In this document: positions 1-9,021 of the stretch, in pieces
Layout: the number at the start of each line of letters is the position of its first letter
How positions within the stretch are numbered: the stretch's first letter is position 1
Assembly: GCA_902812495.1 (NCBI GenBank)
Contig: CADDZR010000006.1
Location: 1 to 64,000 of the forward strand
DNA from: an archaeon
GTDB lineage: Archaea > Thermoproteota > Nitrososphaeria > Nitrososphaerales > Gagatemarchaeaceae
Direction: 5' to 3'
DNA: 64,000 bases
Made by a program: the position numbers and the translations under genes
Notes under the pieces: generated by a model
Seen by the model: only the letters and a program-made list of their open reading frames with translations
Told to the model about the DNA's origin: nothing
Databases searched by the model: none

Positions 1-1636
1 AGTTGAGTTGCTTGCATCCGAATGTGTTGTTGAATAGACCAGGGGGTGCTGCTGTACCGTTTTCAAAGTTGAACTTGGTAATTGGATGCATCATAGCATC
101 CAAAAGCAAGTTCTGAGCCTCAACAGGGTCATAATGATATCTGGGCATAACCTTTGAAGCATTTGTTCCGGTAGGAGGAATGCCTGGAGGAAGGACACTG
201 TTTGCAACCTGACCTAGCTTGTTGTTAACCCTCAAATTTATTTCTGTCAGGTTAACAGCATCCGCGAATGCAAGCCTGAACCTTATGTCCGCAAATGGTT
301 GGAATTTGTAGTAATGGCCTGTGAAGGGATCAGTTACGTTTGTCCCAAACGGTATGAAAAGTGTTGCGTACTGTGTATACGGGCCATACACTGTCACACC
401 CTGTATCAGGGAAACAAATTTGTTTTGATTAAGCCAAGCGTCCCTGTCCACAACATCAAATATGTTTGTCGGGGTTATATCAACAACCATTGCTTGTCCT
501 GACCTAGCTGCGTTCTGGAGGTCTATCTCCCTTGTTGTTTGGACAGGTACATACTTTATTATTATTTTCTGGATGTGGGCATGTATCTTTCCTGAGGGAC
601 CGCCCCAATAGTTCGGATTTGCGACAAGTGTTATGATATTGTTTGATGTGTCGACGCTCTGTATCGTGTAAGGCCCTGTTCCTGCTAACGAGCCTGCAGC
701 AGACTGGTCAAGGTATGTAAGAGCGCATCCCTTAGGTGTAACGCCTTGGTTGCATGTTGAGGAGAAGTCGACAAAGTACTGGTAGATTTTGCTTGTTATA
801 TTACCGGAGAGTTTCGGGAAGGGTAATGAGTAGCCTGTGCTTGGTTGGTTCCAAAGTTGGAGGTCATGTTCCATAACGTAGCCAGGCTCAACGATGTTAG
901 CCCAAAGATTCGATATCAGATAGGGAAGAGCTGAGTTAGGATTCATTATATGTAGTTTCACAGTTGTGGAATTTACTATCTCTACAAAGTTCTCTTTCAG
1001 GACCTCATCTACGTAGCTCTTGCCATACGTCTGAGTGCAAGAGCATAGAGTTGTGCTCAAGCTTGTGTTTAGAAGCTGCTGTAGTATCCAAGATGCTTGG
1101 GTTCCATGCCCAACCGGTGCACTTCCATCAAAAACAAGAAGCCTATTAAAAGAGAAGTAAACTGCAGACGAGTTCAATACAGCACCGTCTGCAAAACGGA
1201 TGCCCTGCCTTAGGTTTATTTCCATTGTCCTGCCGTCTTGGGATATTGAATAGCTTTTTGCCAACCAGGGCACCGTATTCTGACCGTCTGTACCGTTGTA
1301 CCAAAGGAGTGGCTCGTAAACATTTTGCTCAACAGATGCGCCAAAAATATCGTAAGATACCTGTGGATCAAGGTATTGCATTGTGGAGTATGTTTCATAT
1401 ATTAGTGTCTGAGGAGAACCCGCTGTTTTTGTTGTGGTGGAAGATGTAGTTTGAGTTGATATTGTGGATGTTTGGGAAGTTGTTGATTGAAATGAGCTCT
1501 GTGAGCTTGTATTTAAAGGAGAAGTTGCTTGCTGCTTGTTAAGCAGAAAGAAAGTTACAAAACCAGCCAGTAGTATTATTAGAACTACGAGGATAGCAGC
1601 AGCCCTTGAAATACCTCTTGCCTTAAAATGCAACAA
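1..1636 (-). CDS. ABC-type peptide/dipeptide substrate-binding protein (SBP_bac_5 family), 3' end outside window
   Basis: The reverse strand is open from about 1636 to the window edge, giving about 545 residues without a stop. After a short basic start there is one hydrophobic segment (ILVVLIILLAGFVTFFLL), then a Thr/Ser-rich linker, then a lobe typical of oligopeptide-binding proteins: YLDPQVSYD, EPLLWYNG, INLRQGIRFADG, AGTGPYTI, NYWGGP, FRLAFADAVN. The protein is probably held on the outer face of the membrane and delivers peptides or similar solutes to an ABC importer whose other genes would lie to the left. No in-frame ATG exists near the 5' end. A TATA-like element at 1660-1667 lies 24-31 nt before tandem TTG codons (1636 and 1633), which supports a leaderless TTG start. 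Substrate unknown. Confidence 0.88.
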   Translation of the reverse strand, partial: MLHFKARGISRAAAILVVLIILLAGFVTFFLLNKQQATSPLNTSSQSSFQSTTSQTSTISTQTTSSTTTKTAGSPQTLIYETYSTMQYLDPQVSYDIFGASVEQNVYEPLLWYNGTDGQNTVPWLAKSYSISQDGRTMEINLRQGIRFADGAVLNSSAVYFSFNRLLVFDGSAPVGHGTQASWILQQLLNTSLSTTLCSCTQTYGKSYVDEVLKENFVEIVNSTTVKLHIMNPNSALPYLISNLWANIVEPGYVMEHDLQLWNQPSTGYSLPFPKLSGNITSKIYQYFVDFSSTCNQGVTPKGCALTYLDQSAAGSLAGTGPYTIQSVDTSNNIITLVANPNYWGGPSGKIHAHIQKIIIKYVPVQTTREIDLQNAARSGQAMVVDITPTNIFDVVDRDAWLNQNKFVSLIQGVTVYGPYTQYATLFIPFGTNVTDPFTGHYYKFQPFADIRFRLAFADAVNLTEINLRVNNKLGQVANSVLPPGIPPTGTNASKVMPRYHYDPVEAQNLLLDAMMHPITKFNFENGTAAPPGLFNNTFGCKQLN

Positions 1637-1657
1637 AGCCTGAGTGCTTTTTTCTTC

Positions 1658-1668
1658 CGTATTTAAGC
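1658..1668 (-). promoter_or_regulatory. TATA-like promoter for the solute-binding protein gene
   Basis: Read on the minus strand the sequence is CTTAAATACGG, an archaeal TATA-like box 24-31 nt upstream of the TTG at 1636. The spacing puts the transcription start on or next to the start codon. Confidence 0.45.
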
Positions 1669-1673
1669 GTTAA

Positions 1674-1714
1674 TAAAAAATTAGGGAGGCGCTAGACTTT
1701 GAATGTCACCTCCC
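1674..1714 (-). terminator. Hairpin plus T-tract, candidate intrinsic terminator
   Basis: On the minus strand, just after the stop of the small membrane protein gene, GGGAGG (1714-1709) pairs with CCTCCC (1689-1684). An inner GAC/GTC pairing is also possible. The stem is followed by TAATTTTTTATT. This looks like an intrinsic terminator separating the 72-aa gene from the downstream solute-binding protein gene, whose promoter follows at once. Confidence 0.5.
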
Positions 1715-1722
1715 ACGCAAGC

Positions 1723-1941
1723 TCAGGATCCCTGACCCTGAGCCGCTGCAGATGCCTGTTGACTTTTCGGAGCACGCCTGAGGCGGTAGAAGTACGCCTC
1801 ACTCGCCCCTCCAAGTACAGTTAGAACTGCACCTGCAGCCACGAATACGTTGGATGGGTGATAACCCAACAGGCCCAGGGCCAAGGCGCCCAAGCCTGCT
1901 AGGAGGCCCATGATTCCTGCGACTCTTGCCCAGGTAACCAT
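1723..1941 (-). CDS. Small membrane protein, 72 aa, function unknown
   Basis: The 72 residues form two hydrophobic helices: roughly residues 6-26 (Gly/Leu/Ala rich) and 31-48. A polar tail follows with RLRR and a Gln/Ala-rich end. A Shine-Dalgarno-like GGGTGAT lies a few bases before the ATG at 1941, with an AT-rich TATA-like stretch (ATTTATATTT on the minus strand) about 40 nt upstream. A hairpin terminator follows. Length, two-helix layout and isolated transcription resemble the other small membrane gene at 50512-50718, but I see no clear sequence similarity. I do not recognise the family. Confidence 0.65.
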   Translation of the reverse strand: MVTWARVAGIMGLLAGLGALALGLLGYHPSNVFVAAGAVLTVLGGASEAYFYRLRRAPKSQQASAAAQGQGS

Positions 1942-2091
1942 AGGCCATCACCCGTAATTTATGAATAAACTTCAGAAATATAAATTTTACTTTACTTGAA
2001 TTGCAATCCAAATGATTATTTCTGTAAGATATTGCATAGCTACCTTGGAGAATTTAAAAAACCTTTGCCCATCAAGGAACAAACTTTACAT

Positions 2092-2946
2092 TCATTGGAG
2101 GAGAGATGAGGCTTCGATTTCATGGTAGGCGTCGTAAATGATATTCTTGAGCTCTTGAAGTCTTTCAGACCTCTGCCCTGACTTTATTCTCCTTAGGTAT
2201 CTTTTCATTGTTTCGGTTCTTCTAGAGGAGAGAACCTTGGTGAAATATGCTACCTCCCTCAGCAGTTCTTCCAAAACTTCCATCGAGAAGGGGTTCCTGA
2301 ACTGGATTTGGGATACCAAGCCCTCGTCTTGATTTAGAACGCAAAGTGAGAGAGCAGTTTGCACTGAAGAAAATGGTGTACAGATTCTGAAAAATGCATT
2401 TGGTTTTGCATATTTTAAAACAAGGCTGGAGTAAGCTATGGAGACAGCATGGGTCAACGAAAGGACGTAAGCCATTGCTCTGTCATGATCGACACCATCC
2501 TTGAAAAAAACAAACTCCGCATCGGGGAAGATCCGATTCAAATTCATTCTTCCTCTCAATCCGACAACAGCTAGTTTCATTTTTCTGCCCTCCCTCAATG
2601 AAGGCCCAAAAAGAGGATGTATTGAACAAAGTTTGTAGCCCTTTAGCTTTGCTTGAATCAAAATCTTTTCCAAGATGCCAGACTTTACAGAAGTTATCTC
2701 GATAAGTGTCTTCCTTTCTCTTACGTATGGAAGGCGGGAAATAACCTTGAGAGTTTTTTCCATTGGAACCGCGACAAGAACTATTTCTGAGTTCTCCACT
2801 AGGCTGCTTAAGCTTCCTGCTTGTGTCATACCTTCAATTTCTCTTTTATTTAGATCATAGCCAAAGACATCGAAACCCTTCGAAACAAAATACCTGGCAA
2901 AGAAAGAACCCATGCTTCCTGACGAGCCTATTATCCCAACTTTCAA
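2092..2946 (-). CDS. tyrA: Prephenate/arogenate dehydrogenase (TyrA-like)
   Basis: This 284-aa NAD(P)-dependent dehydrogenase opens with a Rossmann nucleotide-binding motif, VGIIGSSGSMGSFF (residues 3-16). Later features match TyrA: VAVPMEKT, IEITSVKSG and CSIHPLFGPS (the family's conserved HPLFGP-type motif). It would oxidatively decarboxylate prephenate or arogenate on the route to tyrosine. It is the last gene of the aromatic operon and overlaps the chorismate mutase-aminotransferase gene by 4 bp (ATGA). That context favours a role directly after prephenate formation. Which of the two substrates it uses cannot be read from sequence alone; the linked aminotransferase makes arogenate plausible. 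Confidence 0.87.
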   Translation of the reverse strand: MKVGIIGSSGSMGSFFARYFVSKGFDVFGYDLNKREIEGMTQAGSLSSLVENSEIVLVAVPMEKTLKVISRLPYVRERKTLIEITSVKSGILEKILIQAKLKGYKLCSIHPLFGPSLREGRKMKLAVVGLRGRMNLNRIFPDAEFVFFKDGVDHDRAMAYVLSLTHAVSIAYSSLVLKYAKPNAFFRICTPFSSVQTALSLCVLNQDEGLVSQIQFRNPFSMEVLEELLREVAYFTKVLSSRRTETMKRYLRRIKSGQRSERLQELKNIIYDAYHEIEASSLLQ

Positions 2947-4334
2947 CTCAGCAGCTCACCTATTTTCTTTATACCCTCAACTATTTTTTCTTCCTTCTGT
3001 CCGAGGGAAATCCTAAAAGCCCTTCTGTAATCCCCGAACCCCGTACCAGGTGAGACAGCAACACCCTTTCTCTCAAGAAGTGTCTCAGCAAAGTTATCCG
3101 AATCAAATTTTTCATCTTTGCTAACAGGAAACAAGTACATCGCACCATCAGGCTTGTATGTCTGGAGCTGATCTATCCTTGATATCTCTGAGTATGCCAT
3201 CTCAATTCTTCTCCTCATTATTTCAGAGTTTTTCCTTGCATCTTGCTCCGAACCAAGCGCTTTAATTGCACCGTACTGTATGAACTCTGGCACACATGTC
3301 ACGGCGAGAGCCATCACCCTGTACATCTTCTCGATAATTTCTCTGCTTGAAACAGCATATCCAACTCTAAACCCAGTCATTGCCCAAGTCTTCGAGAAGG
3401 AAGATGTTAAGACGAAGTTCTCAACGTCGAAGTCAAGAATACTTGGACAGTCGGTGTAAGCATAGTCGTTGTATATCTCGTCGCTTATTACTGTTATCTT
3501 CTTATCCTTTGCAATTTCAATAATTGCCCTGAATGTGCTTCTATCTATTATCTTGCCTGTCGGATTGGAAGGATAGCTGATAATTATTGCTCTAGTTGTT
3601 TCAGTTATGGATCCCTGCAACTCCTCCATGTTTGGGCTCCAGCCCTCTTCTATTTCTGTTCTGACTGATATTGCCTTTGCACCTGCAAAATCTATGTTCT
3701 CTCTGTAAGCAGGCCAGCATGGTTCTATTATCAAAACACTCTCCCCTTCCCTTACTATTGCTGACAGAGCTGCAAATATAGCAAACCTACCCCCTGGCGT
3801 GACAAGCAAGTTTTCACCTTGCGTACTGTATCTGTGCTTTGATTCAAGGTAGTTCTGTAGAGCTGAGATTAACGCAGGTATACCCCTTGTGTCTGTGTAT
3901 TTCGTCTTACCTAGATTGAGAGCTCTGATGCATTCCTCCACAACTTCTTTTGGAGGTCCAAAATCTGGTTCACCTACGTCAAGCCTAACTACATCCCTGC
4001 CCTCGGATATTAGCTTCCTAGCTTTTGCAGCCATTGTCATAGGCGTTATCCTCTGTTTACTCTGGGTTCGACCCTGAACTGCCTTGGATTCTTCAATGAG
4101 TGTGTGCAGTATTTTTAGGCCTGTCCTTTCATCGAGGCCAGACTCCCTGCATAGGGAGATTACGTATCTTTCGAGCACTAGCTCTGCACCTTCATCTTCA
4201 ACCTGCAATCCCCTTTCGCTCTTTATCCTACCAATCTCCTTCGCAAGCCTATTTCTCTCTGCAGCAAGGGATATTATCTTCCCGGTGACATCCTTTATCT
4301 GCTCCCTGAGCCTCTGTAATTCCTCTTCTGTCAT
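2943..4334 (-). CDS. Fused chorismate mutase (AroQ) - class I aminotransferase
   Basis: This is a 463-aa two-domain protein. Residues 1 to about 90 form an AroQ-type helical chorismate mutase (LREQIKDVTGKIISLAAERN, LAKEIGRIK). From about residue 95 follows a fold-type I PLP aminotransferase with RLDVGEPDFGPP, YPSNPTGK, VISDEIYNDY and SSFSKTWAMTGFRVGY, in which K315 is the expected Schiff-base lysine. The enzyme probably converts chorismate to prephenate and transaminates prephenate or a phenylpyruvate-type keto acid. It is translationally coupled by 4-bp overlaps to aroC upstream and tyrA downstream. The fusion supports an arogenate or direct tyrosine/phenylalanine branch. No prephenate dehydratase is visible in the window. 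Confidence 0.88.
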   Translation of the reverse strand: MTEEELQRLREQIKDVTGKIISLAAERNRLAKEIGRIKSERGLQVEDEGAELVLERYVISLCRESGLDERTGLKILHTLIEESKAVQGRTQSKQRITPMTMAAKARKLISEGRDVVRLDVGEPDFGPPKEVVEECIRALNLGKTKYTDTRGIPALISALQNYLESKHRYSTQGENLLVTPGGRFAIFAALSAIVREGESVLIIEPCWPAYRENIDFAGAKAISVRTEIEEGWSPNMEELQGSITETTRAIIISYPSNPTGKIIDRSTFRAIIEIAKDKKITVISDEIYNDYAYTDCPSILDFDVENFVLTSSFSKTWAMTGFRVGYAVSSREIIEKMYRVMALAVTCVPEFIQYGAIKALGSEQDARKNSEIMRRRIEMAYSEISRIDQLQTYKPDGAMYLFPVSKDEKFDSDNFAETLLERKGVAVSPGTGFGDYRRAFRISLGQKEEKIVEGIKKIGELLS

Positions 4335-5434
4335 CGCCTCACCCCAAGCACAGGGGGTATGAAACCTGAGCGTATTGCATGATCTGCAAGAACAAGGGCA
4401 GTAACTGCTTCAACAACAGGCACAGCTCTTGGAACAACTGTTGGGTCATGTCTGCCTGGAACAATTATCTCTGTTTCTTCATGCTTCTCCAAGTCAACTG
4501 TTTGCTGTCTCTTTGCTATCGAAGCTGGAGGCTTGAAAGCAACTCTAAAGAGAATAGGCATTCCGTTCGATATTCCTCCAAGAATACCTCCTGAGTTGTT
4601 TGTCTTGCATACTATCTTCCCTCCCTCGATGCTGTATTCATCATTGTTTTCGCTACCCTTCATTCTTGCGGCACCAAAGCCTGAGCCAAACTCAATGCCC
4701 TTTACTGCTGGGATGGAAAGAGCTATTTTCGCAAGGTCTGAATCAAGAGAATCAAAAACAGGTTCTCCAAGACCAGCCGGGCAGTTAAGAACCACACATT
4801 CGACAATGCCTCCGAGGCTATCCCCCTCTCCCCTTGCCTGGACAATCTTTCTTTTCATCTCCTCAGCAGCTTTCTGCTCAGGAGCTCTTACCTCGTTGCA
4901 ATACCTGTTTTCCCTTGCCATTTCAACTGAGAAGTTTGAAGCCCTAACACCCCCTATTTCGAGCGAGTAGGCAATTATTTCAATGCCTAGTGTAGAGAGA
5001 AGCTTCTTTGCAACAGCACCTCCCATGACGTATGAGACTGTTATCCTACCTGAAAATCTACCACCTCCCCTGTAGTCGTTAAAACCACCGTACTTTTGCA
5101 ATGCTACAAGGTCTGCATGCCCCGGTCTAGGTTTGTTCTTGAGTAGCTCATACGGCCTAGAATCCTTGTCAGCATTTAAAACAAGCATCATGATAGGTGA
5201 ACCTGTTGTGTAACCATTAAATACACCTGACATTATCTCTACCCTATCCTCCTCCCTCCTCTGCGATGCTACAATTGACTGGCCTGGTTTTCTTAGGTCC
5301 AGTTCCTTCTGCACATCGCTCTCTGAAAGCTCAAGACCAGCAGGGCATCCGTCTATCACACAGCCAACACACTTTCCGTGGCTTTCACCAAAGCTCACAA
5401 GTACGAACCTCTCACCCACTATGTTACCCGTCAT
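4331..5434 (-). CDS. aroC: Chorismate synthase
   Basis: This 367-aa protein carries the family signatures GESHGKCVGCVIDGCPAG near the N-terminus, RPGHADLVALQKYG, DYRGGGRFSGRITV in the middle, and GRHDPTVVPRAVPVVEA near the end. It removes phosphate from EPSP to give chorismate and needs reduced flavin. Length is normal for the family. It overlaps aroA upstream and the mutase-aminotransferase gene downstream by 4 bp each. Confidence 0.96.
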   Translation of the reverse strand: MTGNIVGERFVLVSFGESHGKCVGCVIDGCPAGLELSESDVQKELDLRKPGQSIVASQRREEDRVEIMSGVFNGYTTGSPIMMLVLNADKDSRPYELLKNKPRPGHADLVALQKYGGFNDYRGGGRFSGRITVSYVMGGAVAKKLLSTLGIEIIAYSLEIGGVRASNFSVEMARENRYCNEVRAPEQKAAEEMKRKIVQARGEGDSLGGIVECVVLNCPAGLGEPVFDSLDSDLAKIALSIPAVKGIEFGSGFGAARMKGSENNDEYSIEGGKIVCKTNNSGGILGGISNGMPILFRVAFKPPASIAKRQQTVDLEKHEETEIIVPGRHDPTVVPRAVPVVEAVTALVLADHAIRSGFIPPVLGVRR

Positions 5435-6720
5435 ACTTGCCGAGTCACCACCCTAACACCAATCTTCTTCATATCAGAAAGGAAACCAGGATAGGATATT
5501 GAATCTATATTGCTGTATATAACGGATATCCCCTTGCTTATCAGGGATGCAACGAGGAAGGCCATGAATAGCCTGTGATCGCCGTGGGGGTCAAGAACAG
5601 CTTTCCTAATTTCTCTAGGAGGACGTATTGCCAAGCCATTTTCAAACTCCTTTACAATTGCACCTATCTTAGTAAGCTCCGAAGCTATTATGTGTATTCT
5701 GTCTGTCTCCTTAAACCTTGCATGTTTAACGCCCCTTATCTCAACACCTGAATCCGACCTCAGGGCAAGCACGGAAACAACAGGAAGGAGATCCGGACTA
5801 TCAGTCAGGTCAAGAGCACAGCCTCCAAGCTTACCTCCATCAGACATCACAACAACTGTATCTCTATTTGCCTTTATCTTAACACCCATCTTTGTCATCA
5901 CATCTATTATTGCGCTGTCCGCTTGCGGACATGAACTCTCAAGGTTGCCTATCTTTACTCTCCCACCAACCAGTGCGGATGCTGCAAGGAGGAAGGAGGA
6001 TGAACTGAAGTCTCCAGGTATCTTCATCCTGCATGCCCTGAAATCCTGGGGCCTTACTTCGAAGAATGCATAGCCATCCCTCTCAATCCTGATTCCAAAT
6101 TTATCAAGCACGTAAATTGTTGAATCTATGTAAGGACGTGAAACAGCGTCCTTAACCAAAAGTCTTACACCCTTTTCTGAAAGAGGGGACGAGATAAGTA
6201 TCGAGGATATGAATTGGGATGAGATCTGACCTTCGATCTCTGTCTCGCCTCCTCTCATACCTCCTCCTTTCACCACCAGGGGCGCGGATCCGTTTCCCCT
6301 TGTACTCCATACTTCAACACCCAGTTTCGATAGAGCAGATATAAGTGGCCCCATTGGTCTTTTCCTTATACTTTCATCGCCAGTAAGAACTGAAAAACCG
6401 GAGCTTGTACATCCCAGAATTGAAGTTGCTATCCTGAGTGTTGTTCCTGAATTCTCAACGTTGACCACATCATCTGGTGTTTCAGGTCTATCAACTCCAG
6501 AGATGGAAAGTAAATCCTTACTTTCCTCTATCCTAGCTCCAAACGCCCTGCAAACCCTCATCGTTGAGAGTGTATCACCTGAAGCGAGATACTCCTCTAT
6601 CCCTGAGTTGCCAGCCGCAAGAGAAGCTGCAAAGATAGCTCTGTGCGTATAGCTCTTGCTTGGAGACGCTATTACCTTTCCTTCCAAACTGTGTGGTGCT
6701 TCAAACCAAATGACATTCAA
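5431..6720 (-). CDS. aroA: 3-phosphoshikimate 1-carboxyvinyltransferase (EPSP synthase)
   Basis: This 429-aa EPSP synthase transfers enolpyruvate from PEP to shikimate-3-phosphate. Recognisable stretches are ASPSKSYTHRAIFAASLA (N-terminal substrate lysine region), NSGTTLRIATSILG, GDESIRKRPMGPL, KETDRI and DPHGDHRLFMAF. It is the usual length. It lies between the shikimate kinase and chorismate synthase genes with 4-bp overlaps on both sides, matching pathway order. Confidence 0.96.
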   Translation of the reverse strand: MNVIWFEAPHSLEGKVIASPSKSYTHRAIFAASLAAGNSGIEEYLASGDTLSTMRVCRAFGARIEESKDLLSISGVDRPETPDDVVNVENSGTTLRIATSILGCTSSGFSVLTGDESIRKRPMGPLISALSKLGVEVWSTRGNGSAPLVVKGGGMRGGETEIEGQISSQFISSILISSPLSEKGVRLLVKDAVSRPYIDSTIYVLDKFGIRIERDGYAFFEVRPQDFRACRMKIPGDFSSSSFLLAASALVGGRVKIGNLESSCPQADSAIIDVMTKMGVKIKANRDTVVVMSDGGKLGGCALDLTDSPDLLPVVSVLALRSDSGVEIRGVKHARFKETDRIHIIASELTKIGAIVKEFENGLAIRPPREIRKAVLDPHGDHRLFMAFLVASLISKGISVIYSNIDSISYPGFLSDMKKIGVRVVTRQV

Positions 6721-7589
6721 TTCTCAAGAGCACTCCTCGAATTCGAGGTTGTCTGTATAACTACAAAGCCTAGTTCTCTGTACTTTAAAGCAAACAGAGT
6801 AGCACTTTCCTCTTCTCTGAAGACGGAAGCTATAGCAGGCCCAGTTCCTGAAAGACCAGAACCGAGCGCTCCTGAAGCTAACGCATCAACTGCAACACTA
6901 TCTTTGTATCCCATTATTGCCGAGTAAAGCAACCCATTTAATGTCATCGCGTGCCAGAATTTCCTTGAAACAACAAGAGAGTATATTGAATCTGCAACGG
7001 AGCTGAGATGCCTATTTCTTGATTTCAAGAGGGCAAACCTTCTGCTCCTTATCCTAGGTATGCATATCACAACGTTAAACCTACCAACCTTCTGCGATAG
7101 GATTATCTTTCTTTTCTTGTTATCAGTAACGTTCAGACCACCGAGAAGGCATGATGCTGCATCATCATAAGCACCCGTTATGCTTACACCAGATGACAAT
7201 GAAGCATCGGCACAGGCTGAGAGTATCTTAGATGGTTTGCAATCTTTGAAACCAAGTGCATCTAGGATAGCAAGAATACACGCAAGTGATGCTGAAGAAG
7301 AGCTCTTTAATCCAACACCAACAGGTATGTTTGATTCAAGGTATATTTTTCCTGAGAATTTCCTTTCTTTCTCCCCTGCTAGACGGAGAGCAAGAAGTGA
7401 GGAGAAGACCACAAGTTGTGAGTTGTAGCTATTCCCGTTGAGGAATGCCTCCCATTTGCCTGGACGTGATTCGACCTCCGCCCTTGCCCTAGTGTACAGG
7501 GAGGTAGAGAGCGTTGCTCCTTTCCCAGTTAGCACTGCATTCATTATAGTAATAGCCCCATAGCAGTTTGCACTTCCTTCTATGGTCAA
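6717..7589 (-). CDS. Archaeal shikimate kinase (GHMP family)
   Basis: This 290-aa protein belongs to the GHMP kinase superfamily, which supplies shikimate kinase in archaea instead of the bacterial AroK fold. The glycine/serine-rich ATP loop is IPVGVGLKSSSSAS (residues 88-101). Further GHMP features are SITGAYDDAASCLLGG and the C-terminal GALGSGLSGTGPAIASVF. It would phosphorylate shikimate at the 3-position. Its place between aroE and aroA supports shikimate rather than homoserine or mevalonate as substrate. Confidence 0.92.
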   Translation of the reverse strand: MTIEGSANCYGAITIMNAVLTGKGATLSTSLYTRARAEVESRPGKWEAFLNGNSYNSQLVVFSSLLALRLAGEKERKFSGKIYLESNIPVGVGLKSSSSASLACILAILDALGFKDCKPSKILSACADASLSSGVSITGAYDDAASCLLGGLNVTDNKKRKIILSQKVGRFNVVICIPRIRSRRFALLKSRNRHLSSVADSIYSLVVSRKFWHAMTLNGLLYSAIMGYKDSVAVDALASGALGSGLSGTGPAIASVFREEESATLFALKYRELGFVVIQTTSNSRSALEN

Positions 7590-8401
7590 GTTAGATTCAA
7601 CCTCTCCTTAAGCTTCCTTTCCATGACTTTTTTTGGGGCTTCTCTGCCGGTGAATAATGAGAATGCTTTTACAGCCTGATGGAGAAGCATTCTGTGGCCG
7701 TAGACGACTTCTACCCCCTGCTTCCTTGCTTCCATGACAAGCTCTGTCTCAACAGGGAAATAGACGGCGTCAAAAAACACATCTGTCTTGGCTACAGCCT
7801 TTAGGAGGGTTCTGGGAGTGGGTATACCAATGCTTCCAACAGGTGTTCCGTTGAACAGGACATCAAAGTGTCCTCGAATATCTTCGTAACCTGAAAAGGT
7901 AATCCTGATCCCTGTGTTGTTTAAATTGGGAAACGAGATCCGCGCTGTCCCCTTATCTCTGGAGAGTACTGTAGCATTTTCACACCCAATTATGTGGCAT
8001 GCGTACAGAAAAGCACGTGAAGCCCCACCTGAGCCCATTACACAGACATTTTTCGCAGACTTGATACTTGATTCTTTTAGAGAATTTAGGACGCCGTCAA
8101 CGTCCGTGTTGAAGGCAAGTAGCTTTCCTCGACTCCTAACAACTGTGTTCAAAGCAAGCAGTGCTTTTACAGCATCATCTCTAGGTTCAGCAAACCTCGC
8201 TAAAGGAATCTTAAACGGCATCGTAACATTGCATCCAGCAACCTTAGCCTCGGTGATACTTTTAATTGCCTCCTCTACGCTCGTCGCAATACAGTTCTCG
8301 TACACGGCGTCGATTTTAAGATTGGAGAAGGCTGCGTTCATCATAGCAGCTGTAGGTGAGTTCCGAATCCTTGACCCGACAAGCCTGTAAAGAAGTGTCA
8401 T
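7586..8401 (-). CDS. aroE: Shikimate dehydrogenase
   Basis: This 271-aa NADP-dependent reductase converts 3-dehydroshikimate to shikimate. Substrate-site residues are visible: NSPTAAMMNAAF, NVTMPFKIPL with catalytic-type K64, and FNTDVDG with D100. The dinucleotide-binding loop is VMGSGGASRAFLYA, and the C-terminal region has YGHRMLLHQAVKAFSLFTG. 4-bp overlaps join it to aroD upstream and shikimate kinase downstream. Confidence 0.95.
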   Translation of the reverse strand: MTLLYRLVGSRIRNSPTAAMMNAAFSNLKIDAVYENCIATSVEEAIKSITEAKVAGCNVTMPFKIPLARFAEPRDDAVKALLALNTVVRSRGKLLAFNTDVDGVLNSLKESSIKSAKNVCVMGSGGASRAFLYACHIIGCENATVLSRDKGTARISFPNLNNTGIRITFSGYEDIRGHFDVLFNGTPVGSIGIPTPRTLLKAVAKTDVFFDAVYFPVETELVMEARKQGVEVVYGHRMLLHQAVKAFSLFTGREAPKKVMERKLKERLNLT

Positions 8402-9021
8402 GTTATCATTTCCCTGATTTCAAGAGCTGTCTTCAGGTCTGGCTGCCCTTCAGCAACCTCCTCACCAGGCAGGCATGAGTAGATGAGTGGAGAGCCAAGC
8501 CTTGCAGAGAGGAATCTTGAGAGAATTCCATGCTTTCCCATACAGAATGCTATCAAAGGATGCGAGAATATCCTGTACAGCCTAAGGACTCTGAGATTAT
8601 CCTCGAGCACCACCGCTTTAGTCACTACCTTGGGGATACCGTAAGCTGATGCATCACGTACAAGCCTTTCGAGATATTCTGTCTCTGGTGTTCTTTCATA
8701 ATCATGCCACGAAGCAATAAACCTCCACTTCCTCATACTTGTTTGTTCGTGCAGAACACGAAGTGATTCTACAGGAAGGTCGAAATATGCTGGTGAACAG
8801 CGCTCCAGCAGCCTTTCAAATGCGTCCTCAATGCCGAGCTTTAAGATGGACACACGCATCAGGTGCCCTATTTCCCTGACAACTTCTGACTCATCGTAAC
8901 TGCGAAGCATATCGAGCCTGAACTCAACCAGGTCCGCTCCCTGGCCTACTGCTCTTTTTGCCTTCCGAACCATCTGTGCGATGCTTGCTCCAGCCACGGT
9001 GACACAGACCTTTGCCCTCAT
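8398..9021 (-). CDS. aroD: 3-dehydroquinate dehydratase, type I
   Basis: This 207-aa class I dehydroquinase forms a Schiff base with 3-dehydroquinate. Visible active-site elements are ADLVEFRLDML (substrate EFRxD), FIASWHDYERTP with general-acid/base H106, and VVTKAVV with the expected Schiff-base K135. The end shows GSPLIYSCL. It is slightly short for the family, as usual in archaea, but complete. Overlaps of 4 bp place it in one transcript with the DHQ synthase II gene and aroE. Confidence 0.93.
   Translation of the reverse strand: MRAKVCVTVAGASIAQMVRKAKRAVGQGADLVEFRLDMLRSYDESEVVREIGHLMRVSILKLGIEDAFERLLERCSPAYFDLPVESLRVLHEQTSMRKWRFIASWHDYERTPETEYLERLVRDASAYGIPKVVTKAVVLEDNLRVLRLYRIFSHPLIAFCMGKHGILSRFLSARLGSPLIYSCLPGEEVAEGQPDLKTALEIREMIT

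Noticed and set aside
7914-8390. 158-codon plus-strand frame inside aroE
   Set aside because: Antisense to a complete, motif-bearing aroE gene; composition typical of a shadow frame.
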